From Variovorax sp. (lineage in GTDB: Bacteria > Pseudomonadota > Gammaproteobacteria > Burkholderiales > Burkholderiaceae_C): DNA of 51,078 nt. The notes under the pieces were generated by a model, which made no database searches, was not told the origin of the DNA, and was given only the letters and a program-made list of their open reading frames with translations. Position numbers and translations under genes: made by a program. Every line of letters begins with the position of its first letter. The first letter of the stretch is position 1. The stretch covers positions 1-51,078 of the forward strand of contig JANXTS010000094.1 in NCBI GenBank assembly GCA_025352265.1, read 5' to 3'. Of the stretch, positions 9,381 through 16,800 are shown one piece after another.

Positions 9381-9628
9381 CGGGCAAGTGCTTCGCGCAC
9401 GCGTTCGATCACGCGGAGATACGGCGGCGCGAAACCTTTGATCGGCGCGTCTATGGGCAGCCATTCGAAGCTGAATATGAGCGCCTCTTCTTCCGGGCTG
9501 CCAATAGCTACGTGGTCGAGTCGTTCTGGCAGCGGCTCGTTGTGCCGCATCAGGTACAAATGCCAACGCTGTAGATACGCGTGCGTGTTGCCTTCGATGC
9601 CTGCGCACGCCTTGTGGACAATCGTCAT
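9377..9628 (-). CDS. Short NUDIX-like protein (resembles the C-terminal half of a NUDIX hydrolase)
   Basis: This 83-residue protein starts with ATG overlapping the yqeY stop as ATGA, so it is probably translated by coupling. The part from WHLYLMRHNEPLPERLDHV through EALIFSFEWLPID to the final helix resembles the last third of many NUDIX hydrolases (strand, LPE-W-H segment, F-x-W-x-P-L segment). The NUDIX box (GX5EX7REUXEEXGU) is absent, so it cannot be catalytic as such. It may be a truncated remnant or a small stand-alone protein. Its end overlaps the end of pmbA on the other strand by 4 bp. Confidence 0.55.
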   Translation of the reverse strand: MTIVHKACAGIEGNTHAYLQRWHLYLMRHNEPLPERLDHVAIGSPEEEALIFSFEWLPIDAPIKGFAPPYLRVIERVREALAR

Positions 9629-10077
9629 GCGGCGCCGGAAAGGGCGGCCTTTACCGCGGCGGACACCTGACCCATGTCGGCCTTGCCAGCGAGCCGCGTC
9701 TTGACCGCGCCCATCACTTTGCCCATGTCGCCAGGGCCCGAAGCGCCGAGTTCGGCGACGATCGCCCTGACTTCAACCGCGACTTCTTCGGCGCTCATGC
9801 GCTTCGGCAAATAAGCCTCGAGCACCTTGATCTCGGAGCTTTCCTTGTCGGCCAGGTCTTGCCGTGCACCTTCCGTGAACGCGGTTACGGAGTCCTTGCG
9901 TTGCTTGACCAGTTTGTCGACGATGGCGACCACCATGACGTCGTCGAGTTCGATGCGCTCGTCGACTTCCTTCTGCTTCAGGGCGGCGAGCAACAGGCGA
10001 ATGGTGCCCAGGCGCTCGGAGTCCTTAGCCCGCATGGCGGTCTTCATGTCTTCGGTAATTTGTTCTTTGAGGCTCAT
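9625..10077 (-). CDS. yqeY: GatB/YqeY domain-containing protein
   Basis: This 150-residue YqeY family protein is related to the tail domain of GatB, the tRNA-dependent amidotransferase subunit; the role of the free-standing form is unsettled. Recognised by SLKEQITEDMKTAMRAKD, RLGTIRLLLAALKQKEVDER, LEAYLPKRMSAEE and the C-terminal GDMGKVMGAVKTRLAGKADMG. It lies downstream of rpsU, as in many proteobacteria, where dnaG and rpoD usually follow. Here a short NUDIX-like ORF and pmbA are next instead. An intrinsic terminator separates it from rpsU. Confidence 0.93.
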   Translation of the reverse strand: MSLKEQITEDMKTAMRAKDSERLGTIRLLLAALKQKEVDERIELDDVMVVAIVDKLVKQRKDSVTAFTEGARQDLADKESSEIKVLEAYLPKRMSAEEVAVEVRAIVAELGASGPGDMGKVMGAVKTRLAGKADMGQVSAAVKAALSGAA

Positions 10078-10133
10078 GGCAATCTGCTGGCGAAGGTTGT
10101 TGGAAAGGCGTTGACGGGCCGTTGGAAAAGAGA

Positions 10134-10164
10134 AAAGCCGCGGCAGGTTTCCCTGGCGCGGCTA
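10134..10164 (-). terminator. Intrinsic terminator downstream of rpsU
   Basis: On the minus strand AGCCGCG pairs with CGCGGCT (10157-10163 with 10136-10142), and inside it CAGG pairs with CCTG around a short loop. The stem is followed by TTTTCTCTTTT in the rpsU direction. It sits between rpsU and yqeY, so yqeY depends on readthrough or its own promoter. Confidence 0.75.
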
Positions 10165-10198
10165 GGTTTCGCTGGCGGCCCGCCGGCGAATGCAGTGC

Positions 10199-10411
10199 TT
10201 AGAAGAGCTTCTTGGGAAGCTGCATGCTGCGAACGCGCTTGTAGTGGCGCTTGACGGCCGCAGCCTTCTTGCGCTTGCGCTCGGCGGTCGGCTTTTCGTA
10301 GAACTCGCGAGCACGCAGGTCGGTCAGCAGGCCGAGCTTTTCGATGGTGCGCTTGAAGCGACGCAGTGCGACGTCGAAGGGCTCGTTTTCTTTAACGCGG
10401 ATAGTGGTCAT
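10199..10411 (-). CDS. rpsU: 30S ribosomal protein S21
   Basis: S21 is a small basic protein of the 30S subunit near the anti-Shine-Dalgarno, important for initiation. The 70-residue sequence [20 protein letters not shown]...[24 protein letters not shown] is the full-length family pattern with the basic C-terminal helix. No strong Shine-Dalgarno precedes the ATG, which is common for rpsU. It is divergent from the CHASE2 kinase gene. Confidence 0.96.
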   Translation of the reverse strand: MTTIRVKENEPFDVALRRFKRTIEKLGLLTDLRAREFYEKPTAERKRKKAAAVKRHYKRVRSMQLPKKLF

Positions 10412-10464
10412 TTAAAAGGTCTGTTGAATTTTGGCTCAGGGAAGATCAAGCCCCGGGCCGGGTT

Positions 10465-10524
10465 CCTCAACTCGAAAATCTTTGTGGCCGTTGAGGGGAG
10501 GCCGAAATATAGCCCGCAATTATA
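10465..10524 (-). promoter_or_regulatory. Putative rpsU promoter -10 and 5' leader hairpin
   Basis: Reading the minus strand, TATAAT (10519-10524) lies about 110 bp upstream of the rpsU start; a matching -35 is weak. Downstream in the leader an inverted repeat pairs CCTCAAC (10490-10496 on the minus strand) with GTTGAGG (10465-10471). This could be a regulatory leader hairpin. The predicted -35 would overlap the start codon of the divergent kinase gene. Confidence 0.4.
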
Positions 10525-10546
10525 GCGTAAGCTTTGTCCGGCGGCC

Positions 10547-13072
10547 ATGTTGCAGCATTCCGTAGTGAAACATCGTCCAAAACTCCCCGGGATTGCCAGG
10601 GGAGGGCGCGTCAAATCGGTTGCGGAGATGGTTGCCATCGCGCTTTTAGCGCCGTTGCTGGCCTATCTGGCAGTGTATCGCGACTTCGCGACGGTCGACG
10701 CCATCGTCTATGGCCAGGCACTCAAGGCGAGGCCGCTTGCGCCCGGTGGCGATGTCGTCATCGTGGCCATAGACGACGCGAGCCTGGCCGCCTTGGGCCG
10801 CTGGCCCTGGTCGCGTGCAGTTCATGCAGCGTTGCTGGAAAAGATCGCCGCCGGCGCCCCGAAAGCCGTATTGATGGACCTCTTCATGACGGAGCCATCC
10901 GCCGATCCGGCCGACGATATGGCGCTGGCCCGCGCAATGCGCAAAGTGCCTGTATACCTGCCGCTGCTTTTCAGCATGGGCTCCGAAGCAAAGGGGGCCG
11001 GTGGTTCGACGTTCGCATTGCCGATCGCTGCGCTCGCGCAAGCGTCGGCAGGCTTAGGCCACGTCGACGTCGGTGCCGACGCGGACGGGTTAGTCAGGCG
11101 GCTCTTTCTGAAGGAGGGCCCAGCCGCTGGCCTGCAGCCCTATCTTGTGAGCTTGTTGCCGGGGGTGCCCAAGCCAGGCCATACATCGCCGACCGTTCTC
11201 GATCCAAAAAGCAAAAGCAGTGGATGGCAGTTGCGCGGGCCCTTGACACTTTCGTTCGCCGGTGCGGCCGGAAGCTATCGGACCCTTTCGTACATCGACG
11301 TGATCGGCGGCAAAGTCCCTGAAGACTTTTGGCGCGGCAAGACGGTGTTCGTGGGCGCGTCGGCTGCCGGGCTGGGCGATCAGATGCCCGTGCCGAATGC
11401 TGGTGCGTCCGGTGCGATGCCGGGCGTGGAAATTCACGCTAACGCCTTCGACACGCTCAGGCAAAACGCCAGTCCGTTGCTGCTCGACGGTGCTCCGGCA
11501 TTGTGGCGATGGGCGTGGATCGCATTGCCCTGCTGGGCGCTGCTCGCGTTGCTCGGTCGGACGCGGCACAGCACGTTGTTGCTGTTGGTCAGTGGCGGTG
11601 GCGTCGTCTTGCTGTGTGCGAGCGCGTTCGCTGTCGGCCGTTTGTGGCTTCCTCCCGTGGCGCCGCTCTTGGGGTTGCTTGCCGCTTACCTGCTTTGGAC
11701 ATGGCGTGAATCGGCGCGGCTCTGGCGCTACTTTGAGCAGCGGCTCCGGCAGGTCGACCGCGCATCGACTCTGTCGCTTGAATTGATTGCAGCGGGCGAT
11801 ATTCGGTACGCCGTCGCACCGACCGCGTTGCTCCGACGCGCCGACGCGCTGGACCAGATTTTGGTGCGCTTGCGTACGCTCGAAGAACTCCTGCACAACA
11901 CGGTCGCCGGCCTCCACGTCGCCGTGCTGGTCTGCCGCGTAGACGGTGACATCGTTCTCGCCAACGAAGCCGCGAGGTCGCTGCTGGGGCTGGGCGCCAA
12001 AGCCCTGAGCGCCGACGCCGCGCTCGTGGGAAGAAAACTGCTACCTGTCCTCGATGGGCATTCGGTGCCGCTGGGTGGCGGCTGGATGACGCGTCCAGAC
12101 ATGGCGCGCCCGACAGAAACCCTGCACGGTGTCGTGATGGTGACGCCCGCGGGCCGTGTTTTTCGACTCGACATCGTAATGGTCGACATCGCGCAGTCAG
12201 GTGGCGCCGAAGGTTGGTTGGCCGTGCTGCACGAGTTGACCGAAGAGTACCGTCGCCGCGAGCAGCATGACCAGTGGCTCGGCTTTCTGTCGCACGATTT
12301 GCGCAGCCCTCAAACCACCATTCTCAGCATGCTCACGCTGGAGGAAGCGCGGCGCACCATCGACGTCGGAGTCGACATCGACCCTGGCGCACCCGTGCTG
12401 CGCAGCCGAATCCGCGCCGAAGCAGAGCGCACGATTCGACTGGCCGACGACCTCATCGACCTCACCAGTGCGCAGTCGGGCCGCTATCGGTATGCCCCTG
12501 TCGAATTGGGTAACCTGTTGCTCGACGCGATGGATCAGGTCTATGCCCAGGCGCAGCTGCGCGGTGTCAAGCTGGCGGAACGGTTCCGCGAAGGCCAATG
12601 TTTTGTGTTGGCAGACGGCAACCTGCTAACGCGTGCCGTCGTCAACCTGCTCGGCAACGCGATCCGACACAGCCGGGCGGGCCAGTCGGTCACGATGTGC
12701 CTGGAGTTCGACGCCGACAAGCGCGAGGCGGTATGTACAGTGGCGGACGAGGGCGACGGGATGGAAGAAAGCCAACGTCGATCGCTTTTTGCGAGCGAAG
12801 CGCTCGACTTGCCCAATGCAGGCGCGCTCTCTGCTCCGCCAGGGATCGTTCGGCGCAGAGGCATCGGCTTACTGATCGTGCAGGCGGTGATTCGGCAGCA
12901 TCGTGGCTGGTTGGAGGTTGACAGTGCACCGGGTCTCGGCAGCACGTTCTGGTTCGGCCTGCCTATTGCCGATAGCGAGGACATCGCCGTCGATGACGAG
13001 GCCGATGACGCGGAGGAAGAAGACCGCGAAGACCGGCAGGATCAGAAGAGAAAAAAGGTCGACATCGCCTGA
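10547..13072 (+). CDS. CHASE2-domain sensor histidine kinase
   Basis: This 841-residue membrane kinase has one N-terminal transmembrane helix (about 27-45), an extracytoplasmic CHASE2 domain (about 50-310: VVIVAIDDASLAALGRWPWSR, AVLMDLFM, GVEIHANAFDTLRQN), and three transmembrane helices (about 315-390). These are followed by a PAS-like domain (about 455-570), a HisKA domain with WLGFLSHDLRSP (phospho-accepting His583) and an HATPase domain (N box NLLGNAIRH, Asn704; G boxes DEGDGM and GIGL). The tail is strongly acidic. CHASE2 ligands are unknown. It converges on the tps operon's regulator genes and probably signals to one of the two OmpR-type regulators nearby. The start may lie further in; ATG 10547 is the first. 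Confidence 0.92.
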   Translation: MLQHSVVKHRPKLPGIARGGRVKSVAEMVAIALLAPLLAYLAVYRDFATVDAIVYGQALKARPLAPGGDVVIVAIDDASLAALGRWPWSRAVHAALLEKIAAGAPKAVLMDLFMTEPSADPADDMALARAMRKVPVYLPLLFSMGSEAKGAGGSTFALPIAALAQASAGLGHVDVGADADGLVRRLFLKEGPAAGLQPYLVSLLPGVPKPGHTSPTVLDPKSKSSGWQLRGPLTLSFAGAAGSYRTLSYIDVIGGKVPEDFWRGKTVFVGASAAGLGDQMPVPNAGASGAMPGVEIHANAFDTLRQNASPLLLDGAPALWRWAWIALPCWALLALLGRTRHSTLLLLVSGGGVVLLCASAFAVGRLWLPPVAPLLGLLAAYLLWTWRESARLWRYFEQRLRQVDRASTLSLELIAAGDIRYAVAPTALLRRADALDQILVRLRTLEELLHNTVAGLHVAVLVCRVDGDIVLANEAARSLLGLGAKALSADAALVGRKLLPVLDGHSVPLGGGWMTRPDMARPTETLHGVVMVTPAGRVFRLDIVMVDIAQSGGAEGWLAVLHELTEEYRRREQHDQWLGFLSHDLRSPQTTILSMLTLEEARRTIDVGVDIDPGAPVLRSRIRAEAERTIRLADDLIDLTSAQSGRYRYAPVELGNLLLDAMDQVYAQAQLRGVKLAERFREGQCFVLADGNLLTRAVVNLLGNAIRHSRAGQSVTMCLEFDADKREAVCTVADEGDGMEESQRRSLFASEALDLPNAGALSAPPGIVRRRGIGLLIVQAVIRQHRGWLEVDSAPGLGSTFWFGLPIADSEDIAVDDEADDAEEEDREDRQDQKRKKVDIA

Positions 13073-13089
13073 CGGGCAACGTCGACCTT
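13050..13089 (-). terminator. Intrinsic terminator of the tpsB-tpsA-regulator operon
   Basis: AAGGTCGAC (minus strand, 13089-13081) pairs with GTCGACCTT (13063-13055), followed by a run of six T. The stem spans the last codons and stop of the convergent kinase gene; the T-run is the complement of the kinase's Lys codons AAAAAA. The reverse direction lacks a good T-run, so it mainly serves the leftward operon. Confidence 0.75.
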
Positions 13090-13107
13090 ACCTTTGGAGA
13101 GTCTTGC

Positions 13108-13539
13108 TCAGTCCGGTTTATCTTCAGTCAAAGCGTAGCCCTGACCATAGGTTGCAGACAGCACGTAAGGATTGCCATGCCCGAGATGCAATTTCGTGCG
13201 GAGGCGGGCAATGTGCGTGTCCAGCGAGCGCGAAGCCGTGCTGCTGCCATCACCCCAGATCTGCCGATAGAGGTCTTCTCTGCTGACTATCTGGTTCATG
13301 TGTTGAAACATGAACCAGGCCAGCTTGTAGAGCTTGCCGGGCAGAGGGATGAACTGACAGTCCAGCAGCATCCCGTTGGCATCTTTAGCAAAAGCATAAC
13401 GCCCGAAAACCTGGCGCAGCGCCTCGGTCGGTGGGCTCGATGCCGAAGCAAGAGAGTGCTCGACTTTCGGAGCTTCAAAGCCCATCTTCTCGCCCGTTGC
13501 CGGCGCCCATTCCGAAAGCGTGACGTTATTCAATTGCAC
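13108..13539 (-). CDS. OmpR-type winged-helix DNA-binding protein without receiver domain (C-terminal half of a split response regulator)
   Basis: This 143-residue frame begins with GTG; residues about 60-140 are a trans_reg_C winged helix (LPGKLYKLAWFMFQHMNQIVSREDLYRQIWG, then SRSLDTHIARLRTKL and YVLSATYGQGYAL for the recognition helix and wing). No receiver is present in this frame. Immediately upstream, in the same reading frame, lies the 98-residue receiver-like gene, separated only by one TAA codon (13549-13551) and three sense codons. Joined, they would make 245 residues, about the size of the intact regulator at 24065. No Shine-Dalgarno precedes the GTG. It may be a fragment, or a regulator that now acts without phosphorylation. 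Confidence 0.75.
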   Translation of the reverse strand: MQLNNVTLSEWAPATGEKMGFEAPKVEHSLASASSPPTEALRQVFGRYAFAKDANGMLLDCQFIPLPGKLYKLAWFMFQHMNQIVSREDLYRQIWGDGSSTASRSLDTHIARLRTKLHLGHGNPYVLSATYGQGYALTEDKPD

Positions 13540-13548
13540 GTCGTCTGC

Positions 13549-13845
13549 TTACTTGTAGACCGCGGAATTCTCATGCTGCCACGCGACCAGTCGCGGCACG
13601 CGGTCGGCCGGTCGCGTCTGTAGCCATTGAACCAGTGCGGTCACCTCCAGATCGGTACCGGGACCTGTCAACAGCACCGAGTCGATCTTCGGTCCTTCAG
13701 CCAATGCTTGCTGCAGCAACAGCCCGCTTAAAAATACCTGGGGCTCGCACCCAGGTATCCGCGTGAGCGAGCGCGCAATCAGCCGATTCAGCCCGTTCGG
13801 TCCGCCGTAGATCGCATAGCGCATTGCCTTTTCCTGCTCGCTCAT
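13549..13845 (-). CDS. Degenerate receiver-like protein (N-terminal half of a split response regulator)
   Basis: This 98-residue protein starts with ATG overlapping the tpsA stop as ATGA, so it is coupled to tpsA. The predicted pattern is that of a receiver domain through strand 4: strand MRYAIYG, helix NRLIARSL, strand PQVFLSG, helix LLLQQALAEG, strand DSVLLTGPG, helix EVTALVQWLQ, strand RVPRLVAW. The acidic pair after strand 1, the phospho-acceptor Asp after strand 3 and the Ser/Thr after strand 4 are all absent. It then meets an in-frame TAA and the winged-helix frame follows. I infer a phosphorylation-independent (atypical) regulator that has been split. The receiver assignment is by secondary-structure pattern only. 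Confidence 0.6.
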   Translation of the reverse strand: MSEQEKAMRYAIYGGPNGLNRLIARSLTRIPGCEPQVFLSGLLLQQALAEGPKIDSVLLTGPGTDLEVTALVQWLQTRPADRVPRLVAWQHENSAVYK

Positions 13846-16800
13846 CGACCTGCTTGCGCGGTCAGATCGACGGTCACCCGCCGGTTCGGTTGCAGGCACT
13901 TGGTCAGCGCAGCCGTCGCTTCGGTCCCCATGCAAACCACCACCGGCTCCGCCTCGCCTCGGCCTTCGGTCGTGATGACCTTGCCATCCAGCCCGTTTTG
14001 CATCAGCAAGGCCCGCACGGTGTCAGCGCGTTTCTTCGACAGCGGCAAGTTGTACGCCGCAGTGCCCAGGCGGTCGGCATGGCCAATCACCTTGATGCCG
14101 ACGATGCTCACGAAGCCGCTGCGGATTTCGTTTGCCAAACGTTCGATCTTGGCCTTACCTTCAGGCAGCAAGTCCGTCGGGCCAGAGCGATCGAAGCGGA
14201 ACAGGCCGTCGGCACCGATCGACACGCGATGCGTCTCGATGACACCGGGACCTGGGTGGGCCAAGATCACTTCCAGCGTGATCTCGGGGTTGGCCACTAC
14301 CGGGAAGTACGGCTTGGCCACCGCGTTGCACGGAGCTGTCAGGCCGCCTTCGATTTCGCGACCGTTCAACGAGCCGGCAAGGTAAGTCGGCACGGCGAAG
14401 TACGACTCGGGTCCGTATTCACCAGGCATGTAGCGCCTACCGTACTGATCTGCCCAGGCGCAGCCGCCATCTGCAGGCGTCTGCACCCACATGGCCGCTT
14501 GCAGCGTTGGCAAGATACTCGGCGCAGCAGGTACATGAAGACGCAACGATGTCGGCGCAAACTCGATGACCGCCACAGGTGTGGCAGGGCGAGCCGGTGG
14601 CGCAGGCGGAGCAACGGCGAGCACTTGCTTGTAGCGCACATGAGGCGCACTGGTTACACCCGAGCCAGGGACATACGCTGCGCCACCCGTGTCTGCCTGA
14701 TAGCTTTGGTTCCACTGCTCGATCGGTTGCGATTCTGAGAGCGTCACGCCGTTTACCTGCAGGCCATTGAAGGCAACCTGGCTCGGCGTCTGCGTGTAGC
14801 CGACCGGCACCGTGCCGCCCGCCACTGCGTAGATGGCGACGTTGCCACCAGTCGCATGGATGTTCAGGCCCGGCACGTTGTTGATGAATTGGCCCGTACC
14901 GGCCGCTTTGCCAGCCGTTTCGTCCGCGACCAACGTCACGTTGCCATTGGCAGCCGTAATGCTGGTGCCGCCCTGCAGCACCACGCTGTTGCCAGCCACG
15001 CCTATCAGGTCACTGCCCGCGTAAAGCGCACCCGAGGTCGTCAGGTTGCCGGAGCTCGTGCTGCCCGCAATCAGCCTCACATCGTTGTTGCCGCGGATGT
15101 AGCCGGCGTTGATGCTCGCTGTGCTGTCGATGGTTACGTCGTTGGCGTCTTTTACCGAGTACACGCCGTTGCTGGTGGTGTTCAACAGCGTCACATTCGA
15201 GCCCTTGGTCGTGTCGAATCCGGATGCTGTGTTGAGCGCACTGACCGCCGCGACGATCGGGCTGGCCTGCGAGCCTGCCGCGTAACCGGTGCCCAGCGCC
15301 GCGTTGACCGTAGCATGCATGGCGCCCAGGTTCACCGCACCGCCGGTGTCCGTCAGGTTGTACTGCTGCACGCCGGTAGCGGGTGTCGTGATGGCGGCCG
15401 CACCGGTGCGAACCGTCCATCCGCCTGCCACCACGTTGCCGGTGTTGTTCACCAGGATCGCGTTGCCGGTCAATTGCGCCACCGAGTAGCCGGTCGACTG
15501 GTTGCCCAGGTTCACGACAACATCGGTCACGCCCAGCGTGGTCAGTTGTGCCAGCACAGCCGGGCTCAAGACCGAGTGCAGATCGAAGTCCTTGCCGCTG
15601 CCGTAAGCGGTCACGGTGGCTGTGGTGCCGACGATTGCCAGTGCCGACGAATTGCCGGGCAGGGTGCCGATGACCGAGCCATTGAGCGTGACCAGACCGG
15701 CCGCATGAACGGTACCGAGCGACGTGTCGACCAACGCACCATTCAGCGTGACGTTGCCGTTCGCGTTGAGGGTCGAGCCCGCCGTCATCGCAACGCCGGC
15801 GCTTTCGCTGGTGGCGGTGTAGTTGCCACCGGATAGGTTGGTGCCCGCAATGTGCAGCGCAGTCCGATTGCGCAGATCGACGACGCCGATGGTGGTGTCG
15901 CGCATGGTGTCGAACTCGGCATTGGCGGCGGTCAGGGTCGCCGCTGCGTTCTGCTGGATCAAGCCACCGGCGTTGATGCCGAAGTAGCCCGATGCACCGC
16001 TTACGCCGGCCAGGTTCACCCCACCACGATTCCAGAGAACGGCGTCGCCGTTGTTCGCCTTGGCCGTGAGCGTGCTCACGTTCAGGTTCAGGTCGTTGAC
16101 GTTGTTGAAACCGGTCGCCGTGTTGTCGATGATGCCGCCACCGATTGCCGTGCCGGCTTGCAGGTGGGCCACGTTACCGATCACCTGCTCTTGCCCCGCG
16201 CCACCCAATCCGCTCGCGTTGACGATGCTTCCGCCGACGGCCGTGACGTTCACAGTGCCCGTAGTCTTTGCATGCGTGCTCTGGGCGCTGTCGGTGCTTA
16301 GCGCGTTGAACACCACGTCTTGCGCACCCGTCAGGCTGATCGTGCCGCCGGTGGTGGTGCTGTCGACATGCTGATCGATCGTCAGGTTGCCGGAAGCCGT
16401 CGCCACCGCGATGTTGCCGAACGCGGGGGCCTTGCTGCCGACCGCCGTGCTGCTCACGATGCCGGCCCGCGTCAACGGCGTGGTCGCGTCGTACACGATG
16501 CCCTTGGTGCCGTCGAAGACGACGTTGGTCACTTCGTTGTTGGTCTGCGGGCCACCGACGATGAGCGCGCCGGAGTTCGTCACCGCGAATGTGCCCGTCG
16601 CTGTTTGGCCACCAGCCAGTACGCCGGTGCGCGGTGTGCTGTCTTGCAGGCTGCCAGACAGCACCGCCACGTTAGTGTTCACGTTCACGCCACCGCCCGC
16701 TACCAGCATGAGATTGCCGGTACCTGCCGTACCGATGGTTTGGGTCGCAGTGATCATGTTGCCGGCGATCAACGTCGTCAGCTTGCCGGCGTTGTCTACC

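Noticed and set aside
13842..13845. Separate promoter for the degenerate regulator gene
   Set aside because: Its start overlaps the tpsA stop (ATGA), so it is more likely co-transcribed and coupled.
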